Source of the DNA: Candidatus Bipolaricaulota bacterium
GTDB taxonomy: Bacteria; Bipolaricaulota; Bipolaricaulia; Bipolaricaulales; Bipolaricaulaceae
Assembly (NCBI GenBank): GCA_030550535.1
Contig: JAUQPF010000009.1
Location: 1 to 64,000 of the forward strand
DNA length: 64,000 nucleotides
Direction: 5' to 3'
Position 1 is the first letter of the stretch. Each line of letters begins with the position of its first letter. Below, piece after piece: positions 18,233 to 27,486 of the stretch. The position numbers and the translations under genes were made by a program. The notes under the pieces are model-generated. The model was not told the DNA's origin, made no database searches, and worked only from the letters and a program-made list of their open reading frames with translations.

Positions 18233-19699
18233 ATGGCCTTGAGGCGTTGGTTGTGGGGAATCGGCCTGCTCATCGCAAGCTTTTTTCTTGCCGAAAGCGA
18301 GACCCTTCGGGTGGTGATCAACGAGTTCGGCCAGGGCACCGCCGGAAGCGGGGAGTGGGTGGAGCTCCTCGTGGTGGGGACCGGTCCCTGCTCCACCGTG
18401 GACCTCCGGGGATATAAGCTCCTTGATCGGGAGGGCTACCTCAACCTGTCGGGGCCAACCCGAGTTGTGTTCCGGAACGTCCCGGCCTGGGCGGCGGTTC
18501 CGGCGGGGACCATTATTGTGATCTACAAGGGGGATGAACCAACTGGGAACTTCCCTCCGAACTTCCCCTTCAACGACCTCGACTTCTCCGACTATCGGGT
18601 CTCCATCCCCCACACGAACACGGACTTTTTTGAGGACGCGGCCTGGGGCGGACTGAGAAACGGTGGTGACTACGTGGTTCTTGTGGACGCTCAGGGGAAC
18701 TTAGTGGACGGGCTGAGCTACGGCGACCGCACCGGGGAGGCCACCTCCCCCGAGGTGAAGCTGGGGACGGTGGGCGCCAACACCGCGGCCTGGTTCACGG
18801 GCGGTTCCACGGCCCTCATCAACGACCCCGCCTACTGGCAGACGGGGAGCGAAAGCGGGGGGGCCTCGACCCCTGGCGCCCCCAACGGCGGGGCGAACAC
18901 GGCCTGGCGGAACGCCCTTCTCCCCCGGCCGACGATTTCGGTCACGCCCTCGGCCCACGAGTTCGGGGCCGTGCCCGTGGGCGGGGAAAGCCCTCCCCTC
19001 ACGGTGACGGTGGGGAACACCGGTTGCGCAAACCTCGCCGTGGGCACGCTGACCCTGACCGGGGCCGACCCGGGGGAGTTCGAGCTCCGAAACGACGAAA
19101 TCTCGGGGGCCACGGTCCCGCCGGGTGGCTCCCGCACGCTCCAGGTCCTGTTCAAGCCGACCGCGCCGGGGGCAAAGTCTGCTTTCCTTCAGATCCCTTC
19201 TAACGACCCCGGGAACCCCATGGTCAGCGTTACTCTGGCCGGCACGGGAGTTGCTCCCCTTTCGGTGAGCGCGGGCGGGCCCTACGTCGGGGTCGTGGGG
19301 GTTCCCCTGCCCCTCCAGGCCACGGCCGCCGGGGGCTTCCCGCCCTACGCCTTCGCCTGGGACCTCGATGGGGATGGTGCGTACGACGACGCAACTGGAG
19401 CACAGATTACGTGGACGTGGAACCTTCCAGGAATTTACACCGTGAGGGTGCGGGTGACTGACAGCACAGGCGCCCAGGCCACAGCCCAGGCCCCGGTCCA
19501 GATCGTCCCCGCCAAAGGGGATGTGAACGGCGATGGCCGGATCGACCTCGTGGACCTCCGGCTCGCTTACCAGGCAACCTTAGGGCTCCTCGTCCTCTCC
19601 CCCGAGGAGCGGGATCGCGCAGACTTGAACGGAGACGGCATCGTGGACATGGAGGATGTAGAGCTCCTCTGCCGACTGATCTTGGGAGGGTGCGGATGA
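18233..19699 (+). CDS. Secreted multidomain protein: LTD-like + HYDIN/choice-of-anchor-like + PKD + type I dockerin-like
   Basis: Signal MALRRWLWGIGLLIASFFLAES; INEFGQGTAGSGEWVELLV (LTD); PTAPGAKSAFLQIPSNDPGNPMVSVTLAGTG; PFAWDLDGDGAYDDA-type PKD; C-terminal DVNGDGRIDLVDLRLAYQATLG and DLNGDGIVDMEDVELLCRLILG duplicated Ca-binding loops. Confidence 0.85.
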   Translation: MALRRWLWGIGLLIASFFLAESETLRVVINEFGQGTAGSGEWVELLVVGTGPCSTVDLRGYKLLDREGYLNLSGPTRVVFRNVPAWAAVPAGTIIVIYKGDEPTGNFPPNFPFNDLDFSDYRVSIPHTNTDFFEDAAWGGLRNGGDYVVLVDAQGNLVDGLSYGDRTGEATSPEVKLGTVGANTAAWFTGGSTALINDPAYWQTGSESGGASTPGAPNGGANTAWRNALLPRPTISVTPSAHEFGAVPVGGESPPLTVTVGNTGCANLAVGTLTLTGADPGEFELRNDEISGATVPPGGSRTLQVLFKPTAPGAKSAFLQIPSNDPGNPMVSVTLAGTGVAPLSVSAGGPYVGVVGVPLPLQATAAGGFPPYAFAWDLDGDGAYDDATGAQITWTWNLPGIYTVRVRVTDSTGAQATAQAPVQIVPAKGDVNGDGRIDLVDLRLAYQATLGLLVLSPEERDRADLNGDGIVDMEDVELLCRLILGGCG

Positions 19700-20208
19700 G
19701 GTGGCCACGGCGGCTGGCGGCCCTTGGGCTTATGGCGGGGGTCTTCTTCCTTGTGGGAGGTTGCTTCTTCCTGCGTGCGCCCGTTCCGGAAAGCCCGGCG
19801 GTGGTGTTCGGCCCCGTGGTGGGGGGCGTGGGCCAAACCGTGGAGATCCCCGTGGAGATCCTGGGCTTTCCGGAGCCCGGAGTGGCCGGTTTGGCCGTGC
19901 TCGCGCTCCGTTACAATCCCGCGGTCCTGTGGATTACAGAAATTGAGGGTAAGAACGGTTTTGTCATCCTATGCTCGTGTGTGGACAACGTGAGCGGTCA
20001 GGTCAAGTTCGTCGCGATGAACCCTATTGCCGGTCTAAACACAGGCCAAGTAGCCACTTTGAGGGGTGCCCGTCTTGCAGGAGGCTCCCCTTGTTTATCC
20101 TTGGCTGAACAGGATGTCCAGTTGGTAAACCCGAAAAATCAAGCTCTACCCGGCTATGCTATTCGTCTAATAGGAGCCCCGTCTTACCTTACTCGAAGCG
20201 GCCGCTGA
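19696..20208 (+). CDS. Lipoprotein with cohesin-like domain
   Basis: Lipobox-like FFLVGGC; VVFGPVVGGVGQTVEIPVEILGFPEPGVAGLAVLALRYNPAVLWITEIEG resembles cohesin N-terminal strands; ATGA overlap with the dockerin gene. Confidence 0.65.
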   Translation: MRWPRRLAALGLMAGVFFLVGGCFFLRAPVPESPAVVFGPVVGGVGQTVEIPVEILGFPEPGVAGLAVLALRYNPAVLWITEIEGKNGFVILCSCVDNVSGQVKFVAMNPIAGLNTGQVATLRGARLAGGSPCLSLAEQDVQLVNPKNQALPGYAIRLIGAPSYLTRSGR

Positions 20209-20226
20209 TCAGGGATAAGGCTTGGT

Positions 20227-23200
20227 TTATTCTTTCTTACCTGTGAGGAGAGCAGAAATCGCCTCGATTACTTCCATCCTGATTGTGTCGTTACCGGTTT
20301 GCAAGAGGGCAAGCAAGGCAGGCAGCGCATCCCTGGCCTCCAGTCCCATCCGTCTAAGCAATCTTACGATCATCAGCTGATGCGCGGGGTCCTCCAAAAA
20401 CTCAAGCAAATAGGGCACCGCCGCTTCCCCCGCAGCCAACGCTATATCGGCTATGAAGCGGTCTATGGGATACCTTGCGAGCTCTAGTTCAGCAAAGAGA
20501 AGGGGTATGGTTTCGGCTGCATATGGTCCTAGGGACCGAAACACCAGCAGGATAGGAAGACGACGTTCTGGGTCGGTTTTTTCCCAGAGCTCAAGAAGGA
20601 CGGGCCTCAGCATCGAGGCTTTTCGCTGGAGTAGAGGTTTCGGAATCCAAACTAAATGCAAGAGCATGTCGTCTCTAACAGTTTGGTCCATTTCATTTTG
20701 AAGGGCGCGGACAAGCGTTTCGATCACCTTGTCCGCGTAAGATTCCTCACGAATTGCTAACATTGCCAAGTTGCTTGAAGCCTCGCTGCGTACACGAGGA
20801 TCAGAATGATTTATCGCTTCAAGCAATATCTCGCAGGCCTTCTCCAACCCTTCCGGAGAAAGCTTGCCCCATGTTAGCATCATCTTTTGTATGCACATTG
20901 CGATTTTTCGAAGGCTTGGCGCGGAACTAGCAAGGAGCTCCTGTAGTAGAGGGAGGATGTCCTCTCCGTACCATGCCAGTGTGAAAGGGAACGACCAGTC
21001 CCATTCATTTTGCGCAGCCAGGTCGAGGATTCTGGGCAGAGCCTCCCAGGCCTTCACGTAAGCTAGGGCAGCGCTTGCAGCGTATTGCAGCTCGCGGTCG
21101 CCTGTCCCTAGCCACTGCAAAAGGTGAGGCACGACTTCCTCGCGGGCGTCTCCCAGCTCACTAAAGAACGCGAGAACAGCAGAGAGGCGCACGAGTCGCT
21201 CTTCGGCAACGAGGGCGCGAAGTAAGAGATCTTTCCTTTCGACCGGATCGCTCAAGAATTGAGAGGCAGCAAAGATGAGATAGCTTCGCACCGCAGGATG
21301 TTCGTCCCTCAATCCCACCTCTAGAAGCTCCCGCTCCAGCTGCTCATCTTCGCGCAGGAGGGCCATCCAAGCCCCGAGACGCACGGTCCACTCCTCGTCG
21401 TTTACGAGCGAGACAAGCGCTGGTCTGAGCCCATGAGGTTTAGGTTGACATCCGAGTACGATCAGCTCCCCCAAAAATCGTCCCAGAGGATGGGGATGGC
21501 CCAAGGCCTGCCGAATCCCAGCAGTGTCCAAACAGTATGCAGTGCGAAGTTCTGCGAAGTTAGCGTACGTTCTTAAGGCCTCAAAAATGACTCTGCCCGT
21601 AGGACTTATGGCTACTACTGTTTCGTATGTTGGTTGCATTCCTAAAGCCAGACGGACACTGGTGTAAACCTCAATGCTCGTGACATCTGTTAACAATTTA
21701 AGCAACCAAGCGCTTGGATCGACCAAGCTTTTTATGCGCTCAGATATCGTGGATTCCAGAGCCTTGGTGAGCACTTCTCCTATCCACTTAAGCAGTGGTT
21801 GGCGCTCCTCCGCGGGGATCAGTGTGATAATCGCATCCAACAAAGGCGTCAAACCAATTTTTCCCAGCGTTCCTGCAGCAGCTTTTTGTAGCTCTTTCCT
21901 CTGTTCCCAGCTGAGCTTCTTGTTTTCATGCACCAAACACTCAAGCAAATTAAACAACGCCGTTTCCGCCTCCGGCCCCATCTCTCCCAAGGCCTCGACC
22001 GCTGCCAAGCGCACTTCAAACACCTCGTCACCTAAAAGCCTGATCAACTCTTGGACAACTCGGGGAAAGCCTTGCCCCATGCGCCCCACGGCCAACGCCG
22101 CGGCTTTCCTCACCTTGGGAGCGGGATCGTGAAGGCGCTCAAGGAGCGGCAAGATGGCCTCTCGAGCAGCCGGCCCTAGCTCTCCAAGGGTTGAAGCCGC
22201 CACTTCGCGAACGAGATCGTTTGCATCTTTGAGGGCGGCAATTAAGTAGGGTACGGAGACCTCGGGCGGAGCGATAGCCCTTAAGGCACGAAGAGCTGAA
22301 GCTCTGACCGAGGGAATGGGGTAATGAACGCGAAGAAGCACGGTGTTCAAAGCCTCCGAAGCCACGGGGCCTAGGGCGACAAGGGCCTCTAAAGACACGC
22401 TGATTTCCTCAGGATCATACCTCCTTGCGATACGTTCAAGGGTTAAAACGGCGCTCAATTCCCCCCTGCCGATGGCTCCCAGCGTAGATATCGCTGCTTT
22501 CCGCAGCTCGGGAAGGTATTCTCCTCGGAGGAATTCGATGACCGCGGGCACAGCCTCCCGTGCCGCCTCCCCGAGGGCCCCAAGAAGCTCAAGTGCGACT
22601 TTGCGGCGGGCTTTATCCGGATGCCGAAGGGCCTCAACGAGAGCTGGGACCACGGGCTTGCCCAGGGAGGTTAGCCCGCCGCGAATAAGAGGGGTGACCC
22701 ATTGTCCTTGAGGCTTCGCAAGGATGTCCAATAGTTCAGGGACCAAAACCACCGCCTGCTCCCCCAGCTTGGGGAGGGCTTTGGCAGTTGGATACGCGAT
22801 CAAGGGGTCTTCGGATGTTAACCCCTTTTTGATCTCCAAAAGCGCTGCTTCCCGGCTTGGCGCAAGCTCCAGGAGACACAGAGTCGCAGCCAGGCGCTCC
22901 TCCCAAACGCCCTCACGAAGGGCGAGACTCAGCCTTGTTAAAAATTCGTCGGTCTGGAATTCTGTAGAAAGCCTGGCAAGAGCGTCGACAAAGAGGTTGG
23001 TTTCGTCGGCGTTTTCAAGCATGCGCAAAACGAAGTGAAAGTAGGCTGGATCCTTTACAGCGTCGTCCGACAAGAACGACTTGAAAGATGTGATTATGAG
23101 TTGGACGAGTTCCTCAAACGGGGATGGTTTTTCGAGGGCAAGATAGGCAGCTCTTTTCATTAGCTGTTGTGTCCATTGGTCTTCAAAAACAGGGATGCTT

Positions 23201-23412
23201 TGGAGAGTTTCCACGACCAATTTTGGATTGGCCAGGGTGAGCTCCCTAAGAGCGGAGCGAGCGGCTGCACGTATGCCTAGGTTCGGATAGTTTAGGAGCG
23301 CAACGAATTCTCGTATCGCTTGAGCTGCCAAGAAGTCCGGGGCGTCTGAGCCTAAGCTGACACCCCATAATCCCATCGCTATGAATAAGCTCAGGAGCAA
23401 TTTTTTTCTCAT
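20227..23412 (-). CDS. Exported HEAT-repeat protein
   Basis: 1061 aa; N-terminal signal MRKKLLLSLFIAMGLWGVSLGS; many HEAT-like repeats (e.g. VPYLIAALKDANDLVREVAASTLGELGPAAREAILPLLERLHDPAPKVRKAAALAVGRMG). Confidence 0.88.
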   Translation of the reverse strand: MRKKLLLSLFIAMGLWGVSLGSDAPDFLAAQAIREFVALLNYPNLGIRAAARSALRELTLANPKLVVETLQSIPVFEDQWTQQLMKRAAYLALEKPSPFEELVQLIITSFKSFLSDDAVKDPAYFHFVLRMLENADETNLFVDALARLSTEFQTDEFLTRLSLALREGVWEERLAATLCLLELAPSREAALLEIKKGLTSEDPLIAYPTAKALPKLGEQAVVLVPELLDILAKPQGQWVTPLIRGGLTSLGKPVVPALVEALRHPDKARRKVALELLGALGEAAREAVPAVIEFLRGEYLPELRKAAISTLGAIGRGELSAVLTLERIARRYDPEEISVSLEALVALGPVASEALNTVLLRVHYPIPSVRASALRALRAIAPPEVSVPYLIAALKDANDLVREVAASTLGELGPAAREAILPLLERLHDPAPKVRKAAALAVGRMGQGFPRVVQELIRLLGDEVFEVRLAAVEALGEMGPEAETALFNLLECLVHENKKLSWEQRKELQKAAAGTLGKIGLTPLLDAIITLIPAEERQPLLKWIGEVLTKALESTISERIKSLVDPSAWLLKLLTDVTSIEVYTSVRLALGMQPTYETVVAISPTGRVIFEALRTYANFAELRTAYCLDTAGIRQALGHPHPLGRFLGELIVLGCQPKPHGLRPALVSLVNDEEWTVRLGAWMALLREDEQLERELLEVGLRDEHPAVRSYLIFAASQFLSDPVERKDLLLRALVAEERLVRLSAVLAFFSELGDAREEVVPHLLQWLGTGDRELQYAASAALAYVKAWEALPRILDLAAQNEWDWSFPFTLAWYGEDILPLLQELLASSAPSLRKIAMCIQKMMLTWGKLSPEGLEKACEILLEAINHSDPRVRSEASSNLAMLAIREESYADKVIETLVRALQNEMDQTVRDDMLLHLVWIPKPLLQRKASMLRPVLLELWEKTDPERRLPILLVFRSLGPYAAETIPLLFAELELARYPIDRFIADIALAAGEAAVPYLLEFLEDPAHQLMIVRLLRRMGLEARDALPALLALLQTGNDTIRMEVIEAISALLTGKKE

Positions 23413-23432
23413 GCGTTCCCCCTTTTAGCCAG

Positions 23433-23438
23433 ATTATA
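23433..23438 (-). promoter_or_regulatory. Candidate -10 element TATAAT for HEAT-repeat gene
   Basis: Reverse strand reads TATAATCTGGCTAAAAGGGGGAACGCATG; -10 plus purine-rich SD. Confidence 0.5.
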
Positions 23439-23443
23439 TCGCC

Positions 23444-23713
23444 CTAACGTACCGAAAAGCCGCGGAACTCGCCGGTGGGCTCCTCCCAGCGGACCTCCAC
23501 CCCGGTCACGTGGGCCAAGGGTGGGCCGTGGTGGCAGAACGCGACCAACTCCTGAAGCCTTTCCTCCGGCCCTTCGGCCACCACCTCCACCCGGCCGTCG
23601 GGGAGGTTGCGCACAAAACCTGTGAGGCCCAAGCGCTGGGCTAGATCGCGGGTATGGGCGCGGAAAAAGACGCCCTGCACCCGCCCGGACACGAAAAGGT
23701 GCACCCGCTTCAT
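23444..23713 (-). CDS. acyP: Acylphosphatase
   Basis: 89 aa; VHLFVSGRVQGVFFRAHTRDLAQRLGLTGFVRNLPDGRVEVVAEGPEERL. Confidence 0.95.
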   Translation of the reverse strand: MKRVHLFVSGRVQGVFFRAHTRDLAQRLGLTGFVRNLPDGRVEVVAEGPEERLQELVAFCHHGPPLAHVTGVEVRWEEPTGEFRGFSVR

Positions 23714-24753
23714 AGGAGCTCCCCAGCCCGACGGAGGAAACCAACCACGAGCCTAATTGTGGCCTCTAGGTCCGAAAGAAGAAGCGTGGAAACCGGGGAA
23801 TGGATGTAGCGGCAAGGCACGGAAACCACCCCGGCTAAAGTTCCGCCCCGTTCCAGGTGGATGGGACCAGCGTCCGTGGAGCCGTAGGCGGGGAGTTTGT
23901 ACTGGTAAGGAATACCCTCCTCTTCGGCCACGCGCTCCAAGAACCGCACGAGGCGGGGGTTCACGGTGATGGAGCGGTCGGCCAGGGTGATGGCCGGGCC
24001 TTGGCCCAAGCGCACGGGCTGTTTGGCCTCGGGCACCCCGGGCATGTCCGCGCCGATCGTGCCCTCCAAGGCCAAGGCGAGCTTGGGGGCGATCCGGTAG
24101 GCCGCAGCCCGCGCCCCGCGCAGCCCCCCCTCCTCGCACACCGCGAAGTTCACCACAAGCTTGTAGGGAAGCCGTTCCTCCGCGGTGAGCCGCAGGGCCT
24201 CAACCGCCACCAAGCACCCGGCCCGGTCGTCGAAGGCCTTCCCCGTCACATAGCCCTCGCGGATGTGGGCAAAGGGGTAATGGATGGTGGCGGGGTCGCC
24301 GATGCGGAAGCCCAGGGCCAAGGCCTCCTCCCGGCTTTTGGCGCCCACATCCACGAAGAGCTCCTCCAAGGGCACCACCTTCTGGCGCTCTCCCTCGGAG
24401 AGGATGTGGGGCGGTGTGACCCCGATCACTCCCAGCTTCTTCTCGCCGCTGCGGGTGCGGATGACGAGGCGATGGCCAAGGAGGATGCGGTCATCCCAGC
24501 CCCCCAGGGCGGTGAGACGCAAGAACCCGTCCTTCTCGATCCAGCGCACCATGAACCCCACCTCGTCCATGTGGGCGTCGAGCATGACGGGCTCGCCCTG
24601 GCCCCGCCAGCAGATGAGGTTTCCCAAGGGATCGACTTCCCAGCCGTCCACGTAGGGGGCGACCATCTCGCGGATGACCTCCCGCACCTCGTCCTCAAAG
24701 CCGGCCACTCCGAAGGCATCCGAAAGCCGCTGCAGCTTCTCCGGCAGGTTCAT
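23710..24753 (-). CDS. M42-family aminopeptidase
   Basis: 347 aa; VMLDAHMDEVGFMV, GKAFDDRAGCLVAVEAL, EEGGLRGARAAAYRI, STDAGPIHLERGG. Confidence 0.93.
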   Translation of the reverse strand: MNLPEKLQRLSDAFGVAGFEDEVREVIREMVAPYVDGWEVDPLGNLICWRGQGEPVMLDAHMDEVGFMVRWIEKDGFLRLTALGGWDDRILLGHRLVIRTRSGEKKLGVIGVTPPHILSEGERQKVVPLEELFVDVGAKSREEALALGFRIGDPATIHYPFAHIREGYVTGKAFDDRAGCLVAVEALRLTAEERLPYKLVVNFAVCEEGGLRGARAAAYRIAPKLALALEGTIGADMPGVPEAKQPVRLGQGPAITLADRSITVNPRLVRFLERVAEEEGIPYQYKLPAYGSTDAGPIHLERGGTLAGVVSVPCRYIHSPVSTLLLSDLEATIRLVVGFLRRAGELL

Positions 24754-24823
24754 AATCCTCCTTTGTTTGCTCTGAAAGAGAATTTAATCTTAGCCGCCGT
24801 TTCCGTGGAGGCCACAGGGCTCT

Positions 24824-26656
24824 TTAGGGGTGCAGGGCCTTATAGAGGAGCTCGGCGGTCTTGCGGGGAAGTCCGGGAACGGAAAGGAGTTCCTCCAGGC
24901 TCGCCTGGCGCAGGCCCTCCAGGGAACCGAAGCGCAAAAGCAGGAGTTGCTTGCGTTTCTCCCCGATCCCCGGGACCTCATCCAGGAGGCTGGCGAGCGT
25001 GCGCTGGTCCCGGAGCTTGCGGTGGTATTCCACGGCGAAGCGGTGGGCCTCGTTGCGAATGCGCTGGAGGAGGTGGAGGGCGGGGGAATGGTCGGGGAGC
25101 TTGATGGGCTCCGATTTCCGGGGCACGAAGATGAGCTCCTCCCTTTTGGCCAAGGCGGCTACTTCAATCCCCGAAAGAGCGAACTCCTCCAACACCTTGC
25201 GCGCCACCCCAAGTTGCCCTTTTCCGCCATCCACGAGGATGAGGTCGGGAAGGTCGGAGAACTTGCGGGAGGTAAGGGCGGGGTCGGAAAGCTCCGCCAG
25301 GGCGTGCTGGAAGCGGCGGCGCAGCACCTCCTCCATCATCGCGTAGTCGTCAGGCTTGCCAGCGACGCGCACGCGGAACCGTCGGTATTGGTCGGGCCTG
25401 GGTTTTCCGCCCACGAACACCACCATGGACCCCGTGGCCTCCTGCCCCTGGAGGTTAGAAATATCAAAGGCCTCGATGCGCCAAGGACGCACCGTGAGGT
25501 CCAAAGCCTCGCTTAAGGCCTCCAGGGCTTCCTCTTCGGGCGCGGCCTCCTCGGCCTCCGTGCGCTTTAGGGCCAGCTCCGCGTTGCGCTGGGCCAGGTC
25601 CACAAGGCCCTTGCGCTCCCCGCCCTTGGGCACAAGGACCTCCACTTTTCCCCCGCGCTTGCGCCGCAGGTACACGAGCAAGGCCTCCATCTCCGCCACG
25701 GAGAAGGGGAGGAGGACCTCCTCAGGGATGGCCGTGGTGCGGGTGTAGTACTGGTCGAGGAACTCGCTTAGGGCCTCCTCGGGGGTGGAGTTCTCCGGGA
25801 GGGTGAGGGCGAAGCCCTCGCGGCCCAGAAGCCTTCCGGCGCGCACGAGGAGCACCACCCCATAGCCGCGATTCCCCTCCACGGCAATGCCCACGGCATC
25901 AAGGTCCACAAGCTCTGGGAGGGCCACGACCTGGCGCTCGCGAATTCGCTCCAAGGCCCGGATCTGGTCGCGCACGCGCGCCGCGTGCTCAAAGCGCTCC
26001 TCCTCCGCGGCTCGTTTCATCTCCTCTTGGAGGCGGGCGATCACCTCGTCCACCCGCCCCTGGAAGAGGAGGGCCGCGCCCTCCACGTGGCGGCGGTAGT
26101 CCGCGGGGCTCACCAACCCCGCGCAGGGCCCGGCGCAGCGCCCGATGTGGTAGTAAAGGCAGGGCCGGGGAAAGAGCTTGGTTCCCACGGGGAGGTTGCA
26201 GGGCCGAATGGGGAAGAGCTTGTGGGCTAGCTTCAAGGCCCGGCGCATGGCCCGCGGGGAGGTGTATGGTCCGAAATACCGTGCGCCATCGTTCTCCACC
26301 CGGCGCACCACGGTGATGCGAGGGAATCGCTCGTTCGTGATCTTGATGTAGGGGTAGCGCTTGTCGTCGCGCAGGCGGGTGTTGAAGGGCGGCCGGTATT
26401 TCTTGATGAGCGCGTCCTCCAGGATCAGGGCTTCCGCCTCAGAGCCCGTGAGCACCACCTCCACGTCCTGAGCCAGGGCCATGAGTTTGCGGATCTTCGG
26501 GGAAAGGAGGTGGTCAGCTTGGAAGTACTGGCGCACCCGGTCGCGCAAGGAGGAGGCCTTGCCCACGTACAGCACCTCCCCGCGGGGGCCGCGGAAGAGG
26601 TACACCCCAGGGGCCCGAGGCAGGGTCTGCACCTTTGGGCGAAGCGCCTCGTTCAT
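24824..26656 (-). CDS. uvrC: Excinuclease ABC subunit C
   Basis: 610 aa from Met at 26656; LPRAPGVYLFRGPRGEVLYVGKASSLRDRVRQYF, DALIKKYRPPFNTRLRDDKRYPYI, LPDLILVDGGKGQL. Confidence 0.96.
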   Translation of the reverse strand: MNEALRPKVQTLPRAPGVYLFRGPRGEVLYVGKASSLRDRVRQYFQADHLLSPKIRKLMALAQDVEVVLTGSEAEALILEDALIKKYRPPFNTRLRDDKRYPYIKITNERFPRITVVRRVENDGARYFGPYTSPRAMRRALKLAHKLFPIRPCNLPVGTKLFPRPCLYYHIGRCAGPCAGLVSPADYRRHVEGAALLFQGRVDEVIARLQEEMKRAAEEERFEHAARVRDQIRALERIRERQVVALPELVDLDAVGIAVEGNRGYGVVLLVRAGRLLGREGFALTLPENSTPEEALSEFLDQYYTRTTAIPEEVLLPFSVAEMEALLVYLRRKRGGKVEVLVPKGGERKGLVDLAQRNAELALKRTEAEEAAPEEEALEALSEALDLTVRPWRIEAFDISNLQGQEATGSMVVFVGGKPRPDQYRRFRVRVAGKPDDYAMMEEVLRRRFQHALAELSDPALTSRKFSDLPDLILVDGGKGQLGVARKVLEEFALSGIEVAALAKREELIFVPRKSEPIKLPDHSPALHLLQRIRNEAHRFAVEYHRKLRDQRTLASLLDEVPGIGEKRKQLLLLRFGSLEGLRQASLEELLSVPGLPRKTAELLYKALHP

Positions 26657-27486
26657 CCTCGCCCAATTATTCGGAGGAGGGCGAGGAGGAAAAACCCGGT
26701 GGCCACAAGGACCACGGCCGCCCCTGGGGCCATCCCCGCGTAGTAGGAAAGGAAAAGCCCCCAAAATCCGGAGAGGACGGCGAAGCCCACGGCCAAAGTG
26801 AGCACCGCGGGCAGGCGCCGCCCCCAAAGGAGCCCGGTGGCCGGCGGCACCACCAGCATGGCCAGGGCCAGCGCCACCCCTACGACCCGCAGGGCCGTGA
26901 CCACCGTCACCGCCGCCAACACCAAAAGCAAATAGCGCATGAACTCCGTAGGAAGCCGAAGGGTGCGGGCGAAAAGCGGATCGAACGTGGCCAGCGCAAG
27001 CTCCTTGTAGAGGGCCAGGATCACCAGGATCACCCCTAGGCTCAGGCCCGCCACGAGCCCAAGGTCGAAGGGCGAAACCGCGAGCACGTTCCCAAAGAGG
27101 AAGTGCACGAGGTCCACGGCGTAGCCGCGCACGGTGGAGATGAGCCCGATCCCCAAAGCAAACATGCCCACGAACACGATGCCGATGGCCGTGTCCTCCT
27201 TTAGGCGGCCGCGGCGGCTCACCCAGCCGATCCCCAAGCTCGCGAGGATCGCCGTTCCCAAGGCCCACCAAAACACGGCCGTGCGCGATCCGCGATGAAA
27301 AAGGTAGCCCAGGGCCACCCCGGGGAGGACGGCGTGGGCCAGGGCGTCGCCGAAGAAGGTCATGCCTCGCAGAACAAGGAAGGTGCCCACGGCCGCACAG
27401 GCCGCGGCGGCGCTCATCGCCGCCAGAAGTGCCCGCACGAAGAACGCGTGGCGAAGGGGGGCCGCGAAGAATTCCACGAGGTTCAT
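26653..27486 (-). CDS. Metal (zinc/manganese-type) ABC transporter permease
   Basis: 277 aa multi-TM; RALLAAMSAAAACAAVGTFLVLRGMTFFGDALAHAVLPGVALGYL; ABC-3 family. Confidence 0.92.
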   Translation of the reverse strand: MNLVEFFAAPLRHAFFVRALLAAMSAAAACAAVGTFLVLRGMTFFGDALAHAVLPGVALGYLFHRGSRTAVFWWALGTAILASLGIGWVSRRGRLKEDTAIGIVFVGMFALGIGLISTVRGYAVDLVHFLFGNVLAVSPFDLGLVAGLSLGVILVILALYKELALATFDPLFARTLRLPTEFMRYLLLVLAAVTVVTALRVVGVALALAMLVVPPATGLLWGRRLPAVLTLAVGFAVLSGFWGLFLSYYAGMAPGAAVVLVATGFFLLALLRIIGRG

